A DNA stretch of 16,625 bases from Clostridium sp. CAG:632 (GTDB taxonomy: Bacteria > Bacillota > Clostridia > Lachnospirales > Lachnospiraceae), in NCBI GenBank assembly GCA_000431515.1, contig HF991307.1, positions 1 through 16,625 on the forward strand, given 5' to 3'. Positions within the stretch are counted from its first letter, which is position 1, and every line of letters starts with the position of its first letter. The position numbers were made by a program, and so were the translations under genes. Below, piece by piece: positions 7,600 through 13,956 of the stretch. The notes below the pieces were generated by a model that ran no database searches, was not told the origin of the DNA, and was given only the letters and a program-made list of their open reading frames with translations.

Positions 7600-8130
7600 T
7601 TACTGTGCATCCTCCGTTCCTACAATAATCTGAATCTCAGCTCCGCTGCTGATACTGCCGACTTCTACTGTTGCATTCTTAAACTGACCGGCCAGATCCT
7701 GACCCATCCCGGCCTGTGATACAATGATTTTTGTATTCGTCAATGTCTCTGTCTCATAATTACCGATCTGGCTTACTGTAAATCCTGCAGCATTCAGTTT
7801 TTCCTGCCACTTAGCCGCAACACCTGCAATATCAGTACTGTTTAACACTTCAATGCTGTGTCCTACAGATGAAATCTGTTCAGTAGTTGCCTCGGTTGTT
7901 GCCTCGGTTGTATCATCTGTGCTGATGATATCATCTCCGCCATCCGTGCTCAATCCTATATCTTCTGTAGATATATTAACATCCTGGGTTGAACCGTTAT
8001 CCTTCTTCTTGCCTCCACCAAATACCTGTATCATAAGATAAATTGCAAAAACAACGATTGCAATACCAAGAATTACGATCAAAGTTTTCAAAAACGCTTC
8101 TCCAAATAATTTTAACATCTTTTTATTCAT
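7600..8130 (-). CDS. Membrane-anchored LytR C-terminal-domain (LytR_C) protein
   Basis: 176 aa. It has a short cytoplasmic N-terminus, one transmembrane helix (about 14-36), a low-complexity acidic Thr/Ser/Asp linker (about 40-88, with TTEATTEATTE at 74-84) and a compact extracellular domain (about 91-171). That domain matches the LytR_C pattern: IEVLNSTDIAGVAAKWQEKL ... GFTVSQIGNYE ... TKIIVSQAG ... IIVG. The domain is found alone or after LytR-CpsA-Psr catalytic domains. Here the catalytic part is absent, so it is probably a wall-facing accessory protein. GGGAGG is 11 nt upstream of the ATG; an alternative ATG lies 4 codons in. It is the first gene of the operon with the WecG-like and YitT genes, behind a strong predicted promoter. 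Confidence 0.83.
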   Translation of the reverse strand: MNKKMLKLFGEAFLKTLIVILGIAIVVFAIYLMIQVFGGGKKKDNGSTQDVNISTEDIGLSTDGGDDIISTDDTTEATTEATTEQISSVGHSIEVLNSTDIAGVAAKWQEKLNAAGFTVSQIGNYETETLTNTKIIVSQAGMGQDLAGQFKNATVEVGSISSGAEIQIIVGTEDAQ

Positions 8131-8184
8131 TACTAAAACAGCCTCCCGGATTCTTTATGAATTATGAAAAAAACTCTAAATTTG

Positions 8185-8213
8185 AGTATATCAGACAAAA
8201 GTTTCATTTTCAA
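8185..8213 (-). promoter_or_regulatory. Sigma-A promoter for the LytR_C-WecG-YitT operon
   Basis: On the minus strand, TTGAAA (8213-8208), a 17-nt spacer, and TATACT (8190-8185) preceded by TGA give an extended -10. The predicted transcription start is about 50 nt before the ATG at 8130. The same TTGAAA-17-TGA(-10) design occurs ahead of rpsF. Confidence 0.75.
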
Positions 8214-8235
8214 GTCAATGATATTATGTTATATT
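8207..8235 (+). promoter_or_regulatory. Candidate promoter for the SDR gene
   Basis: TTTTCA at 8207-8212, a 17-nt spacer, and TATATT at 8230-8235 preceded by TGT give an extended -10. Its -35 coincides with the -35 of the opposing minus-strand promoter. The resulting leader would be about 65 nt before the ATG at 8307. Confidence 0.5.
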
Positions 8236-8306
8236 AATTTTAAGATTTTGGAATGATTTCCTTAGACTTTACTTATACTATGCACTATTTACAGGAGGAT
8301 CCAGAT

Positions 8307-9035
8307 ATGTCACAGACCGCTCTGATCACCGGTGCTTCCAGTGGGATTGGCAAAGCAATCGCATTGGAGCTTGCCGGTCAATATTCAAAAATTGCCATCA
8401 CTTCCTACCATAATCCGGAAGCCCTTAAGAACACGCAGGAGCTTTTATCCGATCTTGGTGTGGAATGCATTGCCTGTCCGGGCGACTGCGGGGATCCTTC
8501 CTTTGTACAGCAATTCGTCTCTGATATTATATCCCAATGGGATCAAATTGATACCCTCGTCAATAATGCCGGCATCTCCTATGTCGGTCTTCTGACCGAT
8601 ATGTCGGTCGAAGAATGGCAGACGATTTTATCTACCAACCTTTCCTCTGTCTTTTATTACTGTCATGAAATCATTCCGCACATGGTGCATAATCATCAGG
8701 GGCGCATTCTGAATATTTCCTCTGTCTGGGGTGAAGTCGGTGCTTCCTGTGAAGCCGCCTATTCTGCAACCAAGGGCGGAATCAACGCCCTTACCCAGGC
8801 TCTCGGCAAAGAGCTTGCTCCAAGCAGGATTGCGGTAAATGCTTTATCCTGCGGTGCTGTCCGAACCGACATGAACTCCTGTTTTTCCCCGGAAGAGCTA
8901 TCTGTCCTTGAAGAAGAAATCCCCTATGGTCGTATGGCATTTCCGGAAGAAGCGGCCCAGATGGCGGTCAGGATTCTGACTGCTCCTATCTATCTGACCG
9001 GTCAGATTATTCGTTTTGATGGCGGCTGGATTTAA
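8307..9035 (+). CDS. Short-chain dehydrogenase/reductase, FabG/YmfI-like
   Basis: NAD(P)H-dependent oxidoreductase of the classical SDR family, 242 aa. It has the Rossmann glycine motif TGASSGIG (8-15), NNAG (86-89), catalytic Ser139 (NISS), and Tyr152/Lys156 (YSATK). The stretch SSVWGEVGASCEAAYSATKGGI resembles the clostridial group annotated as elongation factor P 5-aminopentanone reductase (YmfI). A FabG-like 3-ketoacyl-ACP reductase is the main alternative. AGGAGG at 8293-8298 lies 8 nt before ATG 8307; the in-frame upstream ATG at 8253 lacks such a site. It is the only plus-strand gene in the window. Its last 29 bp overlap the 3' end of the PPTase gene. Since an ACP and a PPTase are close by, carrier-bound substrates are conceivable, but it is not in their operon. 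Confidence 0.9.
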   Translation: MSQTALITGASSGIGKAIALELAGQYSKIAITSYHNPEALKNTQELLSDLGVECIACPGDCGDPSFVQQFVSDIISQWDQIDTLVNNAGISYVGLLTDMSVEEWQTILSTNLSSVFYYCHEIIPHMVHNHQGRILNISSVWGEVGASCEAAYSATKGGINALTQALGKELAPSRIAVNALSCGAVRTDMNSCFSPEELSVLEEEIPYGRMAFPEEAAQMAVRILTAPIYLTGQIIRFDGGWI

Positions 9036-9762
9036 GCAGTGTCTCTATACAGTTTTCCAACGGAACATTCTCATATTTCAGAATTTCCTTTTGCTGGGTA
9101 CAGACCGCCAGCCGATATCCGGCTTCCAATGGTATGAACTGACAAACAGCCTGTTTCGTTAAAGGGAGTGTATCGATCACCGTTCTTATCTCTTCCGGCA
9201 GCCCATACATAGCTGTCTCCAGCAGCTGTGCCTCTCCACTTTTCCGATTCGTCACGAATTGTTTTAATTGTAATTCAAACCCCAGTCCGGAAAGCTTCAT
9301 AAAACTCTCCTTCATTGTCCAGTATTCTGCAAAAATATCCGGTCGCTGCATCACATCATGCTCCATAATATCAGCAATTTCATCTTTATGGAAAAATCGT
9401 TTCACAACACGTTCGCTATACTTATCAGAACATTCTACATCGATACCGACAGGAATTTCTCCTGCTCCGCACACAACCCAGTTTCCGGAATGACTCAGAT
9501 TATAATGCAGCTCCGGTCGATTCTCAATATACGGTTTTCCGTTAATTCCGGTCTGTATCTGCTGTTCCGGCCAAGGAATGCCAAAATGCTGTTGAATGGT
9601 AAACTCTTCCAACAATCCAGCCATAATTCCCTGCCATTGATCCCTTGAATGCCGAAAACGCAGGGCTTTTGCCTTGCGTTTCGGTGTCAATATATTCAAT
9701 AATTCTTCCGGAGACCAGTTATGACCGTCTACATTCGTTTTCAATGAATATACTTGTATCAT
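9007..9762 (-). CDS. Sfp-type 4'-phosphopantetheinyl transferase
   Basis: Transfers 4'-phosphopantetheine from CoA to the active-site serine of carrier proteins. The 251 aa are normal length for the Sfp (two-domain) type. Visible motifs are NGKPYI (74-79), NLSHSG (88-93), the magnesium-binding GIDVE (106-110), and WTMKESFMKLSG (148-159). It starts 11 nt after the BtrH-like gene, which follows an ACP gene, so the local ACP is the obvious substrate. The nearest purine-rich ribosome site (GAGGAG) is 17 nt upstream and overlaps the preceding coding end, so translation may depend on coupling. A genome normally also carries AcpS for fatty-acid ACP, so an Sfp-type enzyme here points to specialised metabolism. 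The 3' end overlaps the convergent SDR gene by 29 bp. Confidence 0.93.
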   Translation of the reverse strand: MIQVYSLKTNVDGHNWSPEELLNILTPKRKAKALRFRHSRDQWQGIMAGLLEEFTIQQHFGIPWPEQQIQTGINGKPYIENRPELHYNLSHSGNWVVCGAGEIPVGIDVECSDKYSERVVKRFFHKDEIADIMEHDVMQRPDIFAEYWTMKESFMKLSGLGFELQLKQFVTNRKSGEAQLLETAMYGLPEEIRTVIDTLPLTKQAVCQFIPLEAGYRLAVCTQQKEILKYENVPLENCIETLLKSSRHQNE

Positions 9763-9773
9763 ACTGTTTCTGA

Positions 9774-10838
9774 TTATTTCTCCTCACGCTGTTCTAACTG
9801 CTCCAGTACCTTTGACAGCACTTTGACTTCCATGTCCTTTGCAGTATTTAAATACTTGGCAAACCGGTCTGCACGATCGATCTCACCGGTAATAGAAATA
9901 CGAACCAGCAGGTTTCTTGCAGTCAGCATATTCTCAACAACGACAGAATAATCATCCACAATTGTCTGGCTGAATGGCAGATAATCATTTGCCATCAGAT
10001 ATTTAATACGTTCTAACATCAGCACCTTATGATCATACATCAGATGCAGGGAACGGATATCATAATCCGGCTCTTCCGCATGCAGCTGTTTATCAATCTG
10101 AGCGATTACTTTATCATAAACATCTACACCAAATGTGGTATCATTGAACCGGTTCCGCATCATACGGAAATGATCCTTGGTATCCTTGCACTCCAGATAT
10201 TCTCTTAAGGTCCGGGTGATCAACTCGATGTCAAGACTATAGTATGTGGTCTCATTATTCTTAAGAATTACATACAGGCCTCTGGTTCCCTTATAATCAT
10301 CCTTAAACATATGATCTTCCGGTGCATTAATCACCTCATATCCGCGTTCAACATCGCTGAATGATACGGTTGAATATGTATAATGCTCACCAAATGTGAA
10401 ATCACCTACGTAGAAGATCTCTTTCTCGATATTATAACCATAGATAAAAAGCTCATGAGGGAACTTGTAATCCACTTCTGCATTGCAAAGGATCTTTGCC
10501 TCATCAAACACGCCATATACATAACCATTCAAATCAATCGTCTTGATCACAAAATCGATAATGTTTCCGCAATAGCTTTCTACCTGTTCTTTGGTCATCA
10601 GCGAGAAGATCAGATACGGACATTCTTTCAGAGAACTGCTGCCCGGCATCATATCTGTAAATAACATATCATCACCGGTAAAAATTTCATTGATTGTATA
10701 GCAGCGAAGCTGAATGTAATTACTGAAGATCCACTTTCTTGCATTCTCATCATTTCCTAAAATAGAAAATAAGGTTGCATGCCACTGCCAGGAGGTTATA
10801 CCTGGATAAGTTACGTCCAAAATTTTTTCGTTTGCCAT
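9774..10838 (-). CDS. BtrH N-terminal-like / papain-fold protein linked to an ACP
   Basis: 354 aa, no signal peptide or membrane segment. The region about 10-190 resembles the BtrH N-terminal/C39-like papain fold. It contains SWQWHATLFSILGN (16-29), where the catalytic Cys helix would lie, and FPHELFIYGY...IFYVGDF (127-147), giving a plausible catalytic His128 and Asp146. No Cys is present in the first motif, so it may be a non-catalytic or re-purposed member. BtrH itself moves an acyl group from an ACP to an aminoglycoside in butirosin synthesis. Residues about 200-354 are mostly helical and unassigned. GGAGG lies 9 nt before the ATG. It sits 24 nt downstream of an ACP gene and 11 nt upstream of a PPTase gene. 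A role in handling ACP-bound acyl or aminoacyl groups is inferred. The family call is from memory of sequence patterns. Confidence 0.6.
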   Translation of the reverse strand: MANEKILDVTYPGITSWQWHATLFSILGNDENARKWIFSNYIQLRCYTINEIFTGDDMLFTDMMPGSSSLKECPYLIFSLMTKEQVESYCGNIIDFVIKTIDLNGYVYGVFDEAKILCNAEVDYKFPHELFIYGYNIEKEIFYVGDFTFGEHYTYSTVSFSDVERGYEVINAPEDHMFKDDYKGTRGLYVILKNNETTYYSLDIELITRTLREYLECKDTKDHFRMMRNRFNDTTFGVDVYDKVIAQIDKQLHAEEPDYDIRSLHLMYDHKVLMLERIKYLMANDYLPFSQTIVDDYSVVVENMLTARNLLVRISITGEIDRADRFAKYLNTAKDMEVKVLSKVLEQLEQREEK

Positions 10839-10862
10839 GTTGTTATTCCTCCAATTCCCAAA

Positions 10863-11114
10863 TTAGTTCATTTTCTTCTCTACAGACTCGATCACATCAT
10901 CAAAGCTCTTATACTTGTTCAATGCAAGCTCACTGTCATCAAACTCAACATTAAACTTGTCCTCTAATCCCACCAGCAGTTTAATGATCGATACAGAATT
11001 TACATCATAATCATCTGTAATGGATGCAGATGTATCCAGATTGTCTGCGTCTAATTCCGGAATCACCTCTTCAATCACTTCCAGTGACTGCTTTTTAATC
11101 ATATCCTTGTCCAT
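10863..11114 (-). CDS. Acyl/peptidyl carrier protein (stand-alone)
   Basis: 83-aa acidic helical protein with the carrier-protein pattern YDVNSVSIIKLLVGLEDKFNVEF. Ser40 in N-S-V aligns with the phosphopantetheine serine of the usual D-S-L. The DSL motif is altered (NSV), and the sequence is unlike housekeeping AcpP, which suggests a specialised carrier. GGAGG is 7 nt upstream of the ATG. No fab genes adjoin it. Instead it heads a three-gene cassette with the BtrH-like protein and an Sfp-type PPTase. No adenylation enzyme or ligase is encoded in this window, so how it would be loaded is unknown. Confidence 0.9.
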   Translation of the reverse strand: MDKDMIKKQSLEVIEEVIPELDADNLDTSASITDDYDVNSVSIIKLLVGLEDKFNVEFDDSELALNKYKSFDDVIESVEKKMN

Positions 11115-11172
11115 CTTTTTTCCTCCAATCTTATATTCCTTATACTCCGTGCCTTCTCCACGTATATATATT

Positions 11173-11201
11173 ATTCTAATATGAAATCACTATAAAAACA
11201 A
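11173..11201 (-). promoter_or_regulatory. Candidate promoter for the ACP cassette
   Basis: On the minus strand, TTGTTT (11201-11196), a 17-nt spacer, and TAGAAT (11178-11173) lie about 60 nt before the ACP ATG. I see no terminator hairpin between dapL and this promoter, so read-through from dapL is possible. Confidence 0.4.
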
Positions 11202-11240
11202 TCTTTTTTTCGAATGTTATACAATTGAACCTTCCGTGTT

Positions 11241-12458
11241 TTATAAAGCTTTAATCCGTTCCATGGCTTTCAATGTATTTTCATAGGTTCCAAAAGCCGT
11301 CAGACGGAAATATCCTTCCCCACTCGGACCGAATCCGGAACCTGGAGTTCCGACAACATTGGCATTCTCTAACAGATAGTCAAAGAACTCCCAGGACTTC
11401 ATTCCCTTCGGTGTCTGCAGCCAGATATACGGTGCATTCACACCGCCGGATACTGTATAACCAAGGTCTGCAAGACCTTCTTTAATAATCTTGGCATTAT
11501 TCATATAATATGCGATCTGCTGTGCTGTCTGCGCCTTTCCTTCCGGTGTATACACAGCTGCTCCGGCAGCCTGTACAATATACGGTGCCCCGTTAAACTT
11601 CGTTCCGTGTCTTCTTGCCCATAACGGATGGAGTGCCGTTCCGTCTGCTGCCTTTAAATCCTTCGGAACAACTGTAAATCCAAGACGTGTTCCGGTAAAG
11701 CCGGCATTCTTTGAAAAGCTTCTGAGCTCGATTGCACAGGTTCTTGCTCCTTCGCACTCGTAAATCGTGTGCGGTACCCCTTCTTCACTGATGTATGCCT
11801 CATATGCAGCATCATAAATGATCACCGCCCCGATCTTATTTGCATAGTCTACCCACTCCTGAAGCTTGTCCTTGGTAATGGTTGCTCCGGTCGGATTGTT
11901 CGGGAAGCAAAGATAGATCAGATCCGGCTCCTCCTGCGGGAACTCCGGTGCAAAATCATTCTCTGCCCGGCACGGCATGTAAATGACATCACTCCACAGA
12001 CCGCTCTCAGCATCATAGTTTCCGGTTCTGCCTGCCATTACATTGGAATCTACATAAACCGGATATACAGGATCGCAGACTGCAATTTTATTATCCAGGC
12101 TGAAAATCTCCTGAATATTGGCAGAATCACTCTTTGCACCATCACTGACAAAAATTTCATCCGCTGCAATGTCCACGCCTCTTGCTTTATAATCATTCTC
12201 TGCAATCGTTGTTCTTAAGAACTCATAGCCAAGATCCGGTGCATATCCCTTAAAGGTCTTTGCATCCGCCATCTCATCAACTGCAGAATGCAGACGTTCA
12301 ATGATCGCAGGTGCCAATGGCTGGGTGACATCTCCGATTCCGAGGCTGATCACCTCACAACCCGGATGTGCTTCCTTATATGCCCGCACCTTTTTTCCGA
12401 TTGTCGAAAACAAATAGCTGCCCGGCAGTTTCAAATAGTTGTCATTTACCTTAAACAT
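11241..12458 (-). CDS. dapL: LL-diaminopimelate aminotransferase
   Basis: PLP enzyme that converts tetrahydrodipicolinate plus glutamate directly to LL-2,6-diaminopimelate, bypassing the succinylase and acetylase routes. 405 aa from ATG 12458. Features are FKVNDNYLKLPGSYLF at the N-terminus, ISLGIGDVT (37-45), YLCFPNNPTG (182-191), DAAYE (216-220) and PLP-binding Lys250 in SFSKNAGFTGTRLGF. AGGAGG sits 8 nt before this ATG; the ATG 10 codons further upstream has no such site. A small stem (12471-12476 with 12487-12492) touches that ribosome site. It follows dapF by 65 nt, so the two last steps toward meso-DAP are adjacent. The order is the reverse of the pathway order. Confidence 0.95.
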   Translation of the reverse strand: MFKVNDNYLKLPGSYLFSTIGKKVRAYKEAHPGCEVISLGIGDVTQPLAPAIIERLHSAVDEMADAKTFKGYAPDLGYEFLRTTIAENDYKARGVDIAADEIFVSDGAKSDSANIQEIFSLDNKIAVCDPVYPVYVDSNVMAGRTGNYDAESGLWSDVIYMPCRAENDFAPEFPQEEPDLIYLCFPNNPTGATITKDKLQEWVDYANKIGAVIIYDAAYEAYISEEGVPHTIYECEGARTCAIELRSFSKNAGFTGTRLGFTVVPKDLKAADGTALHPLWARRHGTKFNGAPYIVQAAGAAVYTPEGKAQTAQQIAYYMNNAKIIKEGLADLGYTVSGGVNAPYIWLQTPKGMKSWEFFDYLLENANVVGTPGSGFGPSGEGYFRLTAFGTYENTLKAMERIKAL

Positions 12459-12523
12459 CTTGTCATCCTCCTGATTTTCTTTTATCAATCAGTACCTACA
12501 CTCCAGATACCGGTCTTCTCAGC

Positions 12524-13354
12524 CTAATTAATTTCACCGTCAAATACTACTCTTGCCGGCCCTGTCATATATATCTTATTCTTTTCTCTGTCCCATGCTA
12601 CTTTCAGATCTCCACCCAGCAGATGCAGAGTGATTTCATCCTCTGTCTTATGATTTAGAATGCATGCAACTGTGCTGGCACAGGCTCCGGTTCCACATGC
12701 CAGTGTCTCGCCGGTACCACGTTCCCATACACGCATATTCACTTCTTTTCTGTTCAATACTTCTATAAATTCTGCATTGACTCTGTTTGGGAACATCACA
12801 TGATGTTCAAACAACGGTCCTACCGTTTCCAGCGGAAATTTATCCACTGCATCCACAAATACAACTGCATGTGGGTTTCCCATAGATACACAGGTCATCT
12901 GATATACTGTATTTCCTACCTGGATCGGCTGGTCAATCACTTCATCCAGTCTTAATGCAACCGGAATTTTATCTGCCTGAAGTTCAGGTTCGCCCATATC
13001 AACCGTCACCAAGTCTACTTTTCCATCTTTTAAGATCAGCTTCAGATATTTAATTCCTGCCAGAGTTTCCACCGATATCTCGGTCTTATCTGTCAGTCCG
13101 TAATCATATACATATTTACCCACGCAGCGGATTCCGTTCCCACACATTTCAGACCGGGATCCATCTGCATTATACATATCCATACAAAAATCCGCTATCT
13201 CGGATGGTTTGATCAGAATCACACCATCGGAACCGATTCCGAAATGCCGATTGCTGTAGCGGATTGCTAATTCTCCCGGATTCTCTACTTTTTCCTGAAA
13301 ACAATTGATATATACATAATCATTTCCCAGGCCTTCCATCTTCGTAAACTTCAT
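12524..13354 (-). CDS. dapF: Diaminopimelate epimerase
   Basis: Cofactor-independent epimerase interconverting LL- and meso-diaminopimelate for peptidoglycan and lysine. The 276 aa are of standard length. Two-domain pseudo-symmetry is seen with both catalytic cysteines: Cys71 in EMCGNGIRC and Cys220 in LACGTGACAS. N-terminal KMEGLGNDY (5-13) and central SMGNPHAVVF (157-166) are also family hallmarks. AAGGGA precedes the ATG. It begins 26 nt after the ANTAR gene, and dapL follows 65 nt downstream, consistent with co-transcription from glnA. Confidence 0.96.
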   Translation of the reverse strand: MKFTKMEGLGNDYVYINCFQEKVENPGELAIRYSNRHFGIGSDGVILIKPSEIADFCMDMYNADGSRSEMCGNGIRCVGKYVYDYGLTDKTEISVETLAGIKYLKLILKDGKVDLVTVDMGEPELQADKIPVALRLDEVIDQPIQVGNTVYQMTCVSMGNPHAVVFVDAVDKFPLETVGPLFEHHVMFPNRVNAEFIEVLNRKEVNMRVWERGTGETLACGTGACASTVACILNHKTEDEITLHLLGGDLKVAWDREKNKIYMTGPARVVFDGEIN

Positions 13355-13380
13355 AATCGGATCCCTTCTTTCTCAGATTT

Positions 13381-13923
13381 TTAGAATATTTCCAATATCA
13401 TCTGTGCAGTTTCAAATATATTCACACCGGTATCCATACTCCGTTTCTGCAAATATCGATGCGCCTCCTCTTCCGTCATCTTCTTCTGCACTTCTAACCG
13501 CATTTTCGCACTTTCAATGACCGCGCGTTCTTCCTGCGTCCATTGCTTTGGCTGTGCTTTCCTCTTCTTACGTTTCCGATATAATCCATCCAGTAAAATA
13601 TTCGTTGTTTCAACCAGTTCCTGTACTTTCAGCGGCATACCAAGGCATACAACCTTACTCCGGTCGCACTCTGCATAATGGTTCCGTGGTGCCACCACCA
13701 GCATTTCAAAAGTATCCGGCAGATAATCAAGCAGCTCTGTATACAGCATATCTGTAAACTTATAGCCACAGACCACCAGTGCCTCATCCAGATCTCCAAA
13801 CAACGAAACCGCCTGTGCCCCCGATGTACAGGCCGCAAGCACATTGATTCCATTTCTGGCAAGAAGGCTCCGGATTGCCCGGGCCTCCTCTGCCTTTGGA
13901 AATACCACGATAACATTTATCAT
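13381..13923 (-). CDS. ANTAR-domain RNA-binding antiterminator with pseudo-receiver
   Basis: 180 aa. Residues 1 to about 112 resemble a response-regulator receiver but lack the phosphorylation site. The acidic pair after strand 1 is absent (VVFPKAEE), and the strand-3 Asp is replaced by VVCGY (50-54). Residues about 113-127 are a very basic linker. Residues about 128-178 are the ANTAR helical bundle (WTQEERAVIESAKMRLEVQKKMTEEEAHRYLQKRSMDTGVNIFETAQMIL), which binds paired-hairpin RNA to block termination. It follows glnA by 33 nt. ANTAR-type regulators next to glnA are known in clostridia (GlnR/NitR-type), so nitrogen control is likely. AAGGAGG lies 8 nt before the ATG and within a short stem-loop. 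Without a phosphorylation site, a signal other than phosphorylation is expected. Confidence 0.9.
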   Translation of the reverse strand: MINVIVVFPKAEEARAIRSLLARNGINVLAACTSGAQAVSLFGDLDEALVVCGYKFTDMLYTELLDYLPDTFEMLVVAPRNHYAECDRSKVVCLGMPLKVQELVETTNILLDGLYRKRKKRKAQPKQWTQEERAVIESAKMRLEVQKKMTEEEAHRYLQKRSMDTGVNIFETAQMILEIF

Positions 13924-13925
13924 CC

Positions 13926-13954
13926 AACACTCCTCCTTCAGATTTCAGAGTGTT
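13926..13954 (-). promoter_or_regulatory. Stem-loop over the ribosome site of the ANTAR gene
   Basis: The arms 13926-13932 and 13948-13954 are a perfect 7-bp inverted repeat (AACACTC/GAGTGTT) with a 15-nt loop. The ribosome site AAGGAGG (13938-13932) lies in the loop and reaches into the stem. There is no T-run, so it is not a terminator. It could modulate translation or mark the glnA/ANTAR junction. Confidence 0.4.
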
Positions 13955-13956
13955 AA

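Noticed and set aside
7886..7909. 12-bp tandem repeat, two copies
   Set aside because: It simply encodes the repeated Thr/Glu/Ala linker of the LytR_C protein; two copies are too few to call a functional repeat.
11769..12218. Plus-strand open frame of 149 codons within dapL
   Set aside because: Antisense to a clear LL-DAP aminotransferase, with no ribosome site and no recognisable domain.
12471..12492. Hairpin between dapF and dapL as a terminator
   Set aside because: Only 6 bp with a 10-nt loop and no following T-run; it abuts the dapL ribosome site and at most affects translation.
12488..13380. Lysine riboswitch or T-box in front of the DAP genes
   Set aside because: The gaps before dapF (26 nt) and dapL (65 nt) are far too short for either element.
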